From Sedimentisphaerales bacterium (GTDB lineage Bacteria > Planctomycetota > Phycisphaerae > Sedimentisphaerales > Anaerobacaceae), in NCBI GenBank assembly GCA_016927855.1, contig JAFGLV010000053.1, positions 1 to 51,583 on the forward strand: a stretch of 51,583 nt of DNA. Direction: 5' to 3'. Of this stretch, positions 7,661 through 15,744 are shown piece by piece. The notes beneath the pieces were generated by a model that was not told where the DNA came from, ran no database searches, and saw only the letters and a program-made list of their open reading frames with translations. The position numbers and the translations under genes are program-made. Within the stretch, counting starts at the first letter, position 1. Each line of letters begins with the position of its first letter.

Positions 7661-8190
7661 AGGAGCTGACTATATTGATTCCGTTTGGGGTGCCTGCCGC
7701 CTCGATCGGAGCGGCCTTGATTGTCGTGGCCGTGGCGACCCTGAAGAGCCTGACCGCGTCCTATGCGCGTCCGACAGCCGTTGTTCTTGCGATTGGGGTC
7801 ACGATCATGGCTCTGGCGGGTGCCGCGCCGGTCATCCTGATTCCATCGCCAGCCAGAGAGTCCAGCCAGACCGGACTGGCCAACGGCAGCGCCTTGATGC
7901 TGTTGCCGTTCCTGACGCTGGCCATCAGCCGGTTGCTCTGCGATCTGTTGACGGCCGCGGGGAGTCGGACAGCCGAACGCGGGCCAAGAGCGGCGGTTCC
8001 GGAGACGACGGATGAAATGACGGTGGCATCGCCTGCCCAGCAGACCGAGAATGTCGTGATGGCCGCCAAACCGCGCGGACGACCGAAGAGACAGCAGCCC
8101 AAGGAAGGCCCGCGCGACAAACAGGGCGAGCATGGCAGAGCGAAACAAGAACCTATCCCGGCGGTAGCGGCGACGCTGCCGGAGCAATGA
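7657..8190 (+). CDS. membrane protein with a basic, Pro/Lys-rich tail (177 aa)
   Basis: Starts at ATG 7657, overlapping the previous stop. Hydrophobic helices occur at about residues 5-30, 42-63 and 83-100. The last 75 residues are strongly basic and low in complexity, with KPRGRPKRQQPK, an AT-hook-like GRP core. No family recognised. A membrane anchor with a cytoplasmic nucleic-acid-binding tail would fit a DNA-handling membrane complex, but that is inference. It is the last gene of the co-directional cluster. Confidence 0.55.
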   Translation: MKELTILIPFGVPAASIGAALIVVAVATLKSLTASYARPTAVVLAIGVTIMALAGAAPVILIPSPARESSQTGLANGSALMLLPFLTLAISRLLCDLLTAAGSRTAERGPRAAVPETTDEMTVASPAQQTENVVMAAKPRGRPKRQQPKEGPRDKQGEHGRAKQEPIPAVAATLPEQ

Positions 8191-8508
8191 CAGACGGACC
8201 TATCACAACCGAGCGGTCGGAATCTCCGCTATCCCGAAATCGTTGCCCGGCTCCAGGTGATCGATAGTCGAACTCCGATTCGTGATCCGAACGACGCAAA
8301 GAAAGACGCCGATTTCGGCTGCCGGCATCTATCTTATCCGCCCTGCAACGCGATATTACAGCGCTACTACCTGGAGGGTGGCTGTGAACTGGCTGAAGCA
8401 AAGGGACCCTCCTCGGTTAGTCCTGCCAACCCGCGGATGCTCCTTGCAAGGGCCAAGAAACGACGGAGAATCCAGCGTTAAATGGCAAAGTAAATTCCCG
8501 ATTGCGCC
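8191..8508 (+). other. intergenic stretch before the excisionase-like gene
   Basis: About 320 bases between the membrane-protein operon and the AlpA-like gene. Two overlapping short frames (8257-8481 and 8282-8527) have no ribosome binding site and no recognisable domain. The region probably holds the promoter for the AlpA-like gene; no consensus promoter was identified. Confidence 0.4.
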
Positions 8509-8754
8509 ATGGATAGACTACTGCTAAAATCCGAAGACGCGGCCGAAATCCTCGGGATCAGTCGAACACATCTATACCAACTGAGTTCGGCCGGGGAGAT
8601 CGGGCCCCGCCCAATCAAGTTCGGCAAGTGTTCGGTCTGGAACTACCTGGAACTGCGGGCATGGGTGGCCGCTGGCTGCCCCAGACGAGGAGAATGGCAA
8701 CGGATGCGCGCCGGGCGGGCCACCAACGAAGATAGCCGTGAGGGAAAAGGTTGA
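8509..8754 (+). CDS. AlpA/excisionase-like helix-turn-helix protein (81 aa)
   Basis: Short MerR-superfamily (HTH_17/AlpA type) DNA-binding protein. Residues 5-55 show the usual order: LLKSEDAAEILGISRTHLYQ (helix-turn-helix), a short wing with GPRPIKFGKCSVW, and a helix with LELRAWV. Such proteins act as excisionases or regulators next to integrase genes, which fits its position 166 bases before the integrase. The C-terminal 25 residues are Arg/Gly-rich and variable. No strong ribosome binding site is seen, so translation may be weak. Confidence 0.75.
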   Translation: MDRLLLKSEDAAEILGISRTHLYQLSSAGEIGPRPIKFGKCSVWNYLELRAWVAAGCPRRGEWQRMRAGRATNEDSREGKG

Positions 8755-8920
8755 GAGTTGAGACAAACGATTTGACGACGATTGCAGTGTCAGGAAGTCG
8801 AGATCACGCATAAGCGTAACGCAACAAAGAGAAGGCCCCATCGGCATGATCCGTTTGCCGTATTCAGTCAGCCACATCAGCGCCGAGGTCAGCGGGCTCT
8901 TCTCTTGAAAGGAAACCGAA

Positions 8921-10717
8921 ATGAGAATCTACAAGCCTACCTACAGCAAGCAACTCCCCAAGGGAGCCAAGATTGTCACGCGCAAGGACGGCACATACGC
9001 GAGGTTTAGAATAGGGCGCGGCACTCAGAAGGAGGCCAGATTGACAAAGGCGGGGGACCGAATTCTCGCCGAGACGCGCCACTGGCACATCGCCTTCGAG
9101 GACCACGTTGGAGTCAGAAGAGCGCTGAAAGGCTTCACCGATCAGGCTGCAACCCGCCGGCTGGCCGACAATGTCCAGCGGTTGGTGAACTGCAAGATGG
9201 GCAGTGTGCCCCTCGATGAGGATCTCCATCGCGCAATCGAGCAGCTACCCGGCACGATGCAGCAGCAGTTCCAGCAATGGCATCTGCTGGAGCCTGAGCA
9301 ATCGATGCTTGGAAAGCCTTTGCATGAACTGGTGAGCATGTTCGAACAGACACTGAATGCGAGGGAACGGAACCCGAAATACATCTACGAAACCATAACG
9401 ATGGCAAGCGAGGTGTTCGAAGCCTGTGGATTCCGGTTCTGGCGCGACATCAAGGACCAACAAGTTGAAGGTTATGTGAAGGATCTCAGGGAAGGCTGCA
9501 TATCGGACAAGAGAGGAAAGCTGCGGAACATCAGTCACAGGCGGAGTAATGCCTACCTGAAGGCGTGTCAGAGCTTCTGCAATTGGGTAGTTAGGGATCG
9601 AAAGTGGACGCGGGTGTCGCCTTTGCAGGACATACCTAAGCTGAATGTTAAAGAGGATCCTCGCCATACGCGGCGAGCGATTACCGTCACCGATCTGAAA
9701 AGGCTTCTTCAGAAGACGGCCGTGGGCCCCGAACGATACGGCATGACCGGCCATGAACGCTATCTGCTCTATCGTCTCGCGGTCGAGACCGGACTACGAC
9801 GCGGAGAAATCGCCCGGCTGCGAAGAGCAGACTTCGATTTCGATTCACGAACAGTGACCCTGCGCCCCGCAAAGGCCTCCAAGAACAAGTGTAGGAGAGA
9901 GCAATCCCTGAGTGCCGGTCTGTGCGAAGAGCTCCGCGAATTCCTGGGCAGCGGACCGCCGGACGTGAAAGCCTTCGGTGGCTGGTATACGACGTTGACG
10001 GACAAAACGGCTGTCATGCTCAGGGAGGATCTTGTTGCGGCCGGAATACCTTACAAGGACGACCATGGAGATTTCTTTGATTTCCATGCGTTACGCGTAG
10101 AATGCGCCAGCCTGCTAATCGAGAACGGCGTAGACCCCAAGCAAGCACAGGAACATCTGCGGCATAGCAGCGTGGGGCTGACGATGGACGTATACGCAAA
10201 GGTTGTGGGCGGCAAGCAGAAGGCACGGGTAGTCGCGAGCTTGCCGGACCTGTCGTTGCCCCAACGAGAAATGGCGGTCGCCGCAGGAACGGATGGACCG
10301 AAAAGCTTGTCCAAATCTTGTTTTCGGGACGGACGGCAGCGGACGATAGCGGACAACAACTGCAAATCTACCCCCGAAAACGCCTCGCAATCGTCGTTCT
10401 CGAGAAATGACGGGGGTTTGGCTCGGCCTGTCGATCCGAAGGTTGAGGGTTCGAGTCCCTTCGGCCTCGATCCGCAAGCAAAGGGCTGTCAAACACTTAC
10501 GATTGACAGCCCCCTTCATTTCCCCCGTCGTCGCAACCGGACGCGTCAGGTCCATCATGCCGATACCTGGCGCTGTGCTCCTGGGGCAACTCGCATCGAA
10601 CGACGCCGGACTCCCGCCATTCTGTCTCGTGTCAGATCTGCCGTGCTCGAACAAGACCTGATCGTCACCAACGTGCTATTGCCACCGGTCGCCGAGGATA
10701 TTCCTAACCCCAATTGA
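8921..10717 (+). CDS. tyrosine recombinase (site-specific integrase)
   Basis: Integrase of the phage/ICE tyrosine recombinase family. ATG 8921 follows AAAGGA. Residues 1-240 hold an N-terminal arm-binding part and a SAM-like core-binding domain. The catalytic domain shows Arg 293 in TGLRRGE, a Lys-rich beta hairpin near 320, His 389 and Arg 392 in FHALR, His 415 in LRHSS and the nucleophile Tyr 425 in DVYAK. Family members end soon after this Tyr. Here the frame continues about 170 residues in low-quality sequence, crossing the tRNA-like attachment site at 10423-10469 and running into flanking chromosome. The genuine C terminus before integration must therefore differ. It catalyses insertion of the element described at 645-10470. 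Confidence 0.88.
   Translation: MRIYKPTYSKQLPKGAKIVTRKDGTYARFRIGRGTQKEARLTKAGDRILAETRHWHIAFEDHVGVRRALKGFTDQAATRRLADNVQRLVNCKMGSVPLDEDLHRAIEQLPGTMQQQFQQWHLLEPEQSMLGKPLHELVSMFEQTLNARERNPKYIYETITMASEVFEACGFRFWRDIKDQQVEGYVKDLREGCISDKRGKLRNISHRRSNAYLKACQSFCNWVVRDRKWTRVSPLQDIPKLNVKEDPRHTRRAITVTDLKRLLQKTAVGPERYGMTGHERYLLYRLAVETGLRRGEIARLRRADFDFDSRTVTLRPAKASKNKCRREQSLSAGLCEELREFLGSGPPDVKAFGGWYTTLTDKTAVMLREDLVAAGIPYKDDHGDFFDFHALRVECASLLIENGVDPKQAQEHLRHSSVGLTMDVYAKVVGGKQKARVVASLPDLSLPQREMAVAAGTDGPKSLSKSCFRDGRQRTIADNNCKSTPENASQSSFSRNDGGLARPVDPKVEGSSPFGLDPQAKGCQTLTIDSPLHFPRRRNRTRQVHHADTWRCAPGATRIERRRTPAILSRVRSAVLEQDLIVTNVLLPPVAEDIPNPN
10423..10469 (+). other. putative attachment site: 3' half of tRNA-Asp(GUC)
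   Basis: The sequence folds as the 3' half of a tRNA: anticodon stem TCGGC/TCCGA with loop CTGTCGA (10423-10439), variable AGGTT, T arm GAGGG/CCCTT with loop TTCGAGT (10445-10461), acceptor strand CGGCCTC and discriminator G at 10469, no encoded CCA. U33, anticodon GUC and G73 point to Asp. The D arm and 5' acceptor strand are absent. The only mispair in the anticodon stem is C31-U39, just 5' of the loop, as expected if strand exchange occurred in the anticodon loop and foreign sequence lies to its left. The complete tRNA should be at the element's other end, outside the window. Confidence 0.65.
10483..10517 (+). terminator. intrinsic terminator of the tRNA
   Basis: Perfect 10-bp inverted repeat GGGCTGTCAA (10483-10492) and TTGACAGCCC (10503-10512) with a 10-base loop, followed by a C/T tract. 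It sits 14 bases after the tRNA 3' end and probably belonged to the original tRNA gene. It now also ends integrase transcription. Confidence 0.6.
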
Positions 10718-10817
10718 GCGCGGCACGCGTTGATGGATCAGCCCAGCGCGACTACGCTGGAACTTGAGATCGGCCTAGTGCACGTGTGCCGGCGACGAAT
10801 CACCGAAGAAGGACCCA

Positions 10818-11510
10818 ATGATGATGGATGTTCTGAGAACGGCAGAAATCAAGGGATTGCTCCGAGCTAACAGCGACCCTTGTATTTCCATCTACTGCCC
10901 GACGCACGAGAAAGGCACCGAGGCCAAGGAGGATTCCATCCGTTTCAAGAACCTGCTGCGCAAGTGTGAGAAGCACCTGCAGGCGCGCGGAATCTCTCGA
11001 GACCAACTCGCCAGACTCCTGCAACCAGCTCAGGTCATGCCGGAGACTTCCACGGCCTGGCAGCATCTCGAACGCGGACTGGTGGCCTTCATTTCGCCCG
11101 GTGCCTTCCGCACGTTCACCTTGCCCCTCGAGTGCCGCGAGCAAGCCTGGGTGGGGACACGTTTCTACCTCAAGCCGCTTGCCGCCCTCTGTGACGGTGA
11201 AAGGCGGCTCTGCATCCTGGCCCACTACCGGGACCTGTTCGGGCACGGGCACGCCTCGGACCGGTTGGAGGAAATCGTCCCCGCCGCCAGGCTGGGACGC
11301 GTCCACACGCTCTTGCTCGACCCGACCGCCTGCGCCTGGGCCAACGGGGGCGCCACGGACGCGAGCGGACCGGTGGAGCCCGAGCAGAACCGCCTGGACC
11401 TTCTGGACGTAGCGGTAAGGTGGACACTTTCGCGAGGGGGTGCAGTCTACGCGGTCGCACGGGGCGACTTGCCGGCGCAGAGCCCGGTAGGCGCCATCCT
11501 GCGGTATTGA
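10818..11510 (+). CDS. baeRF-type (bacterial eRF1-like) protein, internally shortened (230 aa)
   Basis: Resembles the bacterial archaeo-eukaryotic release factor (baeRF) family. Residues 1-130 match the N-terminal domain (CISIYCPTHEKG, LVAFISPG and FYLKPLAAL). From about residue 137 the sequence continues directly into the family's C-terminal domain (HYRDLFGHGHASDRLEEIVPAA, split here for length: the HASD-LEEIVPAA core is diagnostic; then GRVHTLLL and the C-terminal FRY-like ILRY). The usual middle region, roughly 130-150 residues and containing the peptide-release-like core, is absent, while the usual length is about 370. The frame is intact, so this is an in-frame deletion. Three adjacent ATG codons (10818, 10821, 10824) follow AAGGA. 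First chromosomal gene to the right of the element. Confidence 0.7.
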   Translation: MMMDVLRTAEIKGLLRANSDPCISIYCPTHEKGTEAKEDSIRFKNLLRKCEKHLQARGISRDQLARLLQPAQVMPETSTAWQHLERGLVAFISPGAFRTFTLPLECREQAWVGTRFYLKPLAALCDGERRLCILAHYRDLFGHGHASDRLEEIVPAARLGRVHTLLLDPTACAWANGGATDASGPVEPEQNRLDLLDVAVRWTLSRGGAVYAVARGDLPAQSPVGAILRY

Positions 11511-11549
11511 CGGACGCACACAAGACGCGGGTTTGACAGGAGATCACTT

Positions 11550-12680
11550 ATGTTTGGCAGGAAATTGCATTTGTTTAGTCTCTTTGGCTTCAAGGTGGGT
11601 GTGGACTTCACCTGGGTCCTTCTGGCCGTGCTCGTCACGTGGTCGCTGGCCACCGGCTTGTTTCCCTACTATTTCAAGGATTTCTCCACGGCCACCTACT
11701 GGTGGATGGGCGTCGCCGGTGCCCTGGGACTGTTCATCTCCATTGTGTTTCACGAGTTCTGCCATTCGCTGGTGGCGCGGCGCTACGGCCTGTCGATGAA
11801 AGGCATTACGCTCTTCATCTTTGGTGGCGTGGCGGAAATGGAGGACGAGCCGAACAGCCCGAAAGCGGAGTTTCTCATGGCCGTCGCCGGACCCATCTCA
11901 AGCCTCGTTCTGGGAGGCGTTTTCTATGGCGTGAGCCTGTTGGGCGGCCGCGTCGCATGGGGCGCACCTGCCAACGCTGTCCTGTCGTACCTGGCGCTTC
12001 TCAACGTCATCCTGGCGGTCTTCAATCTCATCCCGGCGTTTCCGCTCGACGGCGGACGCGTCCTGCGCTCGGCGCTCTGGCAGGTGAAAGGCAATCTCCG
12101 CTGGGCCACGCGGGTGGCCTCGGCCATCGGTTCCGGCTTCGGCGTCTTTCTGATCGCCTTCGGCGTCTTCAGTTTCATCGGAGGCGCGTTCGTGGCCGGC
12201 GCATGGTACTTCCTGATCGGCCTGTTCATTCGCGGCGCTTCGCAGATGTCGTACCAACAGGTGCTGATGCGCAAGGCACTGGGGGGCGAGAAAGTCAGTC
12301 GCTTCATGAAGGAACAGCCGGTAACGGTGCCGGCTTCGACTTCGGTGGACGAACTCGTCAACAACTACTTCTACAAGTACCACTACAAGATGTTCCCAGT
12401 CTCCAACGGCGCCGGGCTCTCGGGGTGCGTGACGACCCGTCAGATCAAAGACATTCCCAGGGATGAATGGCAACGACATACGGCCGGTGAAATCCTGGAA
12501 CCGTGCTCGCCCGACAACACCATCACGCCGGACACGGACGCCTTGAAGGCGCTGGCTTTGATGAAACGCAGCGACAAAAGCCGACTACTCGTGGCGGAGG
12601 GAGATCGCCTGCTGGGCGTCCTGACGTTGAAGGATATGCTCAAGTTCCTGTCGCTGAAGATGGACCTGGAGGAGCAGTAG
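11550..12680 (+). CDS. site-2 protease-like M50 metalloprotease with CBS domains (376 aa)
   Basis: Intramembrane zinc protease of the M50 family. The zinc-binding HEFCH is at residues 68-72 and the third ligand is Asp 167 in FPLDGG, preceded by NLIPAF. At least five hydrophobic helices span residues 17-230. Two CBS domains follow, at about 248-305 (with PVTVPAS) and about 310-372 (with LLVAEGDRLLGVLTLKDML). CBS pairs sense adenine nucleotides, so proteolysis may respond to energy charge. Length matches the family. It begins 39 bases after the baeRF-like gene and is followed 38 bases later by the lactate dehydrogenase gene; all three may share a transcript. The RBS is AGGAG before ATG 11550. 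Confidence 0.9.
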   Translation: MFGRKLHLFSLFGFKVGVDFTWVLLAVLVTWSLATGLFPYYFKDFSTATYWWMGVAGALGLFISIVFHEFCHSLVARRYGLSMKGITLFIFGGVAEMEDEPNSPKAEFLMAVAGPISSLVLGGVFYGVSLLGGRVAWGAPANAVLSYLALLNVILAVFNLIPAFPLDGGRVLRSALWQVKGNLRWATRVASAIGSGFGVFLIAFGVFSFIGGAFVAGAWYFLIGLFIRGASQMSYQQVLMRKALGGEKVSRFMKEQPVTVPASTSVDELVNNYFYKYHYKMFPVSNGAGLSGCVTTRQIKDIPRDEWQRHTAGEILEPCSPDNTITPDTDALKALALMKRSDKSRLLVAEGDRLLGVLTLKDMLKFLSLKMDLEEQ

Positions 12681-12718
12681 CCAGACAACGTGGGTTCGCC
12701 TGACTCGGGGCCGGTGAC

Positions 12719-13666
12719 ATGGAGACGAAACAGCGCAAGGTAGTCGTCGTAGGGGCTGGATCGGTCGGCACGACGTATATCTATGCGCTGCTGCAAACCG
12801 GACTGGCCAGCGAGATCGCGCTGATCGACGTCGACCGCAAGCGCGTCGAGGGCGAGATCATGGACCTCTCGCATGGCCTGCCCTTCATTCCGCCGGTATC
12901 GATCAAGGCGGGGCAGTACACCGACTGCGCCGACGCGAATCTGATCGTCATCACCGCCGGCGCCAAGCAGGCGCCCGGCCAATCGCGGACGGAGCTGATC
13001 CAGAAGAACGCCGACATGGTCAAGTCTATCTGTGCCAACATCCGTCAGCACGAGACGTCGGCGGTGATAGTCATGGTGACCAACCCGGTGGACACACTCA
13101 CGCAACTTGCGATCAAGCACCTGGACCTGCCGCGCGGCAAGGTCATCGGCTCCGGCACCGTCCTGGACAGCGCGCGGCTCAAATTTCTGCTGAGCCGCCA
13201 TTGCAACATCGATGCGCGAAACGTCCACGCCTACATTCTCGGCGAGCACGGTGACAGCGAGGTCGCGGCCTGGAGCATGACGCATATTGCGGGCGTGCCG
13301 ATCGAAGAGTACTGCAAGATCTGCCGCGTGTGCGACTATCCGCGACACCACCGCCAGATCGCCGAGCAAGTCCGCGATTCCGCCTATCACATCATCGACT
13401 ACAAGGGTTCCACCTTCTACGGCATCGGTCTGTCGCTAACGCGGCTCTCCGGCGCCATCCTGCGTGACGAGCGCAGCGTGCTGACCGTTTCGACGCTCCT
13501 GCAGGGGGAGTATGGGCTCAATGATATCTGCTTGAGCGTTCCGTGCATCATCGATCGGGATGGTGTCGAACGCGTCGTCGACGCGGAATTGTCGCCGCAA
13601 GAGCAGGAAGGCTTGGAGCGTTCGGCGGAGACATTGCGAGCGGTCCTTGCACAAGTCAAGGCGTGA
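12719..13666 (+). CDS. ldh: L-lactate dehydrogenase (315 aa)
   Basis: NAD-dependent L-lactate dehydrogenase, converting pyruvate and NADH to lactate. The Rossmann glycine loop is GAGSVG (residues 12-17), with the acidic ribose-binding IDVD following strand 2. The substrate loop reads APGQSRTE; Gln at the specificity position indicates lactate rather than malate dehydrogenase. The active-site His lies in GEHGDSE, the conserved Asn in TNPVD. Normal family length. The start ATG 12719 has a weak ribosome binding site (GGCCGGTGA), so coupling to upstream translation is possible. A strong terminator follows at 13701. Confidence 0.93.
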   Translation: METKQRKVVVVGAGSVGTTYIYALLQTGLASEIALIDVDRKRVEGEIMDLSHGLPFIPPVSIKAGQYTDCADANLIVITAGAKQAPGQSRTELIQKNADMVKSICANIRQHETSAVIVMVTNPVDTLTQLAIKHLDLPRGKVIGSGTVLDSARLKFLLSRHCNIDARNVHAYILGEHGDSEVAAWSMTHIAGVPIEEYCKICRVCDYPRHHRQIAEQVRDSAYHIIDYKGSTFYGIGLSLTRLSGAILRDERSVLTVSTLLQGEYGLNDICLSVPCIIDRDGVERVVDAELSPQEQEGLERSAETLRAVLAQVKA

Positions 13667-13700
13667 CAACAACCCGCGGTTCGCCGCGGCTTAGCATAAT

Positions 13701-13732
13701 GCCCTCGGCCCTGAAGCCGAGGGCACTCTTTT
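13701..13732. terminator. intrinsic terminator between convergent genes
   Basis: Hairpin GCCCTCGGC (13701-13709) and GCCGAGGGC (13716-13724) with a 6-base loop, followed by ACTCTTTT. It lies between the lactate dehydrogenase gene (+) and the convergent SpoIIAA-like gene (-). The T tract favours the plus strand. Confidence 0.8.
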
Positions 13733-13749
13733 GCGCTCGGCCGGGCCGG

Positions 13750-14130
13750 TCAGGATACCGGCGCTTCGAGTCCCGCCGTGATCCATTCTCGCGCCTGTTC
13801 GACCTGCGTCAGATCGAAGTACTTGATCTTGGCGGTCGTGAAAGGCTCGCAGAACGTGCCCATGCCCTTTTCCCATTTCTTATCCCCCACGAGGGCCAGG
13901 CGCTCGATGTCCGCGAAGTGCTTGGCATCGAATTTGATATCCTCCCACAGCGCCGCGGCTTGCCAGCCATGGAAATCACGCATCTCCAGCAGGAACCGAA
14001 TCTTGCCGAAGCGCTCGATCGCTTGCTCGATCTCCGGCACGAAGCGATCGTAGTCTTCTTTGGTTAGTTTGCCGCTTACTCGAACGGTCATCAACTTGCC
14101 ACCGCTTTCTTTCTGGATTTCAACGGCCAT
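13750..14130 (-). CDS. SpoIIAA-like STAS-fold protein (126 aa)
   Basis: Matches the SpoIIAA-like (STAS-fold) family of about 120-residue cytoplasmic proteins by its order of features: RVSGKLTKEDYDRFVPEIE near the N terminus, a strand-helix with IRFLLEMRDFHGW, and the C-terminal EQAREWI helix. Function of this family is not well defined; relatives bind small molecules or act in partner-switching. ATG 14130 is preceded by an almost perfect Shine-Dalgarno (AAAGGAGGT), suggesting high expression. It is the last of a minus-strand series that starts with the glycosyltransferase gene. Confidence 0.8.
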   Translation of the reverse strand: MAVEIQKESGGKLMTVRVSGKLTKEDYDRFVPEIEQAIERFGKIRFLLEMRDFHGWQAAALWEDIKFDAKHFADIERLALVGDKKWEKGMGTFCEPFTTAKIKYFDLTQVEQAREWITAGLEAPVS

Positions 14131-14162
14131 GGGTGGACCTCCTTTCGTTTGTCTGGTTCGCG

Positions 14163-15452
14163 TTAGGATTTGGCTCGCTTCCAGACCTCGCAGACGCGGT
14201 TGTCCATTGCCTGCTGATCACTGGTGAAACTGTTGAGCCCGGCCAGGTTCATCAGACTGTCCAAGCCGATCGAGCCTTCCTCCAGCGCGTCCGCCCAGTT
14301 TTCGAGCTTGGAGATCTTGCCCTCCTGACGGCTCGTCGCGACCTGTTCGTCGCTCCAGTGAATCAGGAAGTCGCCGCAGCCATGGGCCTGGAAGAAATTG
14401 ACTAGGTCCTGCGGGCTGAACGCATCCAGGTCCTCCTCTTCGAGAGCGTCCACGCAGGCGACCAGCTCGTCGTCGATATCCCACAGCGTCTCGAGCCGAA
14501 CGCGCGCGGGGTCGACGCCAGCCTGAATGCCCGGTCGGTACCGCTCGTCCAGACGCGATCTGATTTCGCCAAGCCCGTCACGCTGGGCGAGCAACTGGCC
14601 CGCCACGTTCGGCGGCGCCGTCATGACGTCGATGCCGGCCAGGCTGGTGTACTGATGCCACGAGCGGAAGCTGGCGCCGATCTGCCGCGTCGAGACGCCC
14701 TGTGAATCTCGCAGCGCGCGCACGGCCCTCTGTGAAGCTAGTGTCGCCTTCTCGCCTACATAGTCGCCACTGCCCAAACCATTGTCTGCCACGAAGCTGT
14801 TCAGGCGTCCCAGGAACACGTTCACGAAGTCCGGCTGCGCCAGCCGCGTGATCATGTAGTTCTGCCGAGCGGAAAACCCGAGCGTGTGATTGACCGGGAT
14901 GCCCTCTTTGCGCACCTGGCGCGTCGCCAGCAGACCGGCCGCAGTGAACGGAATCTTTACGTAGAACCGTTCCGGACAAATCGCATAATAGCGCCGCGCA
15001 TACTCCACTGCCGCCTCGACGTCATGGGCCAAGTCCGTGTGTTCCTCGACAGAAACGCACGCATCGAACTTCTCGACCAGGCGCAGCGCGTGCGTCGCAT
15101 TCAGGATGAAAGCCAGTTCGAGAAGCTGCTCGCTGTCCGACAGTTCGGAGAAACCACTGAGCAGTCTCGCCGCCTCCAGGATGAGGTCGTCGTAGCGGCC
15201 CGTCTGCACCTCCCGGTTCAACAGCGTGTTGTTGGTAGTCAGCGCGGAAAACTCACGGGTCCATATCTCGCCGACGTCGTCAAAATTGCCGGAATCCAGC
15301 CAGAGCTCCGTACCCAAATCACGGAATTGTCCCCAGAGCGGATTGGACTCGAATTCTTCCTGCCGGCGTCCGAACGCGGGCGCGAAATCCTGGCGCACGA
15401 AGTCGTGGACCTTCTGGCTCAACTGTGATTGTGCCTTGGTGCTCGTTGTCAT
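14163..15452 (-). CDS. transaldolase family protein (429 aa)
   Basis: Class I aldolase-fold transaldolase, which moves three-carbon units between sugar phosphates in the pentose phosphate pathway. Conserved segments are WLDSGNFDDV near residue 52, TTNNTLLN, the Schiff-base Lys at about 166 in YVKIPFT, NHTLGFSARQ and FLGRLNSF. At 429 residues it is longer than classical 220- or 320-residue transaldolases; the extra C-terminal 100 residues are acidic. ATG 15452 is preferred to TTG 15470 because GAAGGA lies upstream of it. Part of the minus-strand stress cluster. Confidence 0.85.
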   Translation of the reverse strand: MTTSTKAQSQLSQKVHDFVRQDFAPAFGRRQEEFESNPLWGQFRDLGTELWLDSGNFDDVGEIWTREFSALTTNNTLLNREVQTGRYDDLILEAARLLSGFSELSDSEQLLELAFILNATHALRLVEKFDACVSVEEHTDLAHDVEAAVEYARRYYAICPERFYVKIPFTAAGLLATRQVRKEGIPVNHTLGFSARQNYMITRLAQPDFVNVFLGRLNSFVADNGLGSGDYVGEKATLASQRAVRALRDSQGVSTRQIGASFRSWHQYTSLAGIDVMTAPPNVAGQLLAQRDGLGEIRSRLDERYRPGIQAGVDPARVRLETLWDIDDELVACVDALEEEDLDAFSPQDLVNFFQAHGCGDFLIHWSDEQVATSRQEGKISKLENWADALEEGSIGLDSLMNLAGLNSFTSDQQAMDNRVCEVWKRAKS

Positions 15453-15505
15453 GATCGTTTCGTCCTTCAATAACTACGAATTCATTCATATTGGCATTCT
15501 GGACA

Positions 15506-15721
15506 TCAATAGGCGGAACGTCCGGCCACTTTCGCTTTCTCGATTCCGCCGTGACAGCGTGGACATCGGGCCGGCTCGTCGCGATGAGGCAACAGCCAGG
15601 ATGAAGGCAGCTTAACGGGATCGATGCCTTCGCGCAAAGCCTCCTCTTCCTTGCGCGCCGTGCCCTCATCGAGCTCGTCGATATCCGTGAATCTCGTTTT
15701 TGGATGCTTCTTGAAGTCCAT
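15506..15721 (-). CDS. small protein with a CPRC motif (71 aa)
   Basis: Small basic/acidic protein starting at ATG 15721, 24 bases after the polymerase stop, so translated from the same message. An acidic helix-like segment is followed near the C terminus by CPRCHGG, which looks like half a zinc ribbon; one CxxC cannot fill a zinc site alone, so a dimer is possible. No named family could be assigned. Confidence 0.5.
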   Translation of the reverse strand: MDFKKHPKTRFTDIDELDEGTARKEEEALREGIDPVKLPSSWLLPHRDEPARCPRCHGGIEKAKVAGRSAY

Positions 15722-15744
15722 ACTGCGACACCCTGAAAAACGTG

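Noticed and set aside
10423..10469. A complete tRNA gene
   Set aside because: No D arm or 5' acceptor strand complementary to CGGCCTC exists upstream; only the 3' half is present.
10407..10661. Plus-strand frame of 84 codons over the attachment site
   Set aside because: It is a shifted reading of the tRNA half and terminator and has no initiation signal.
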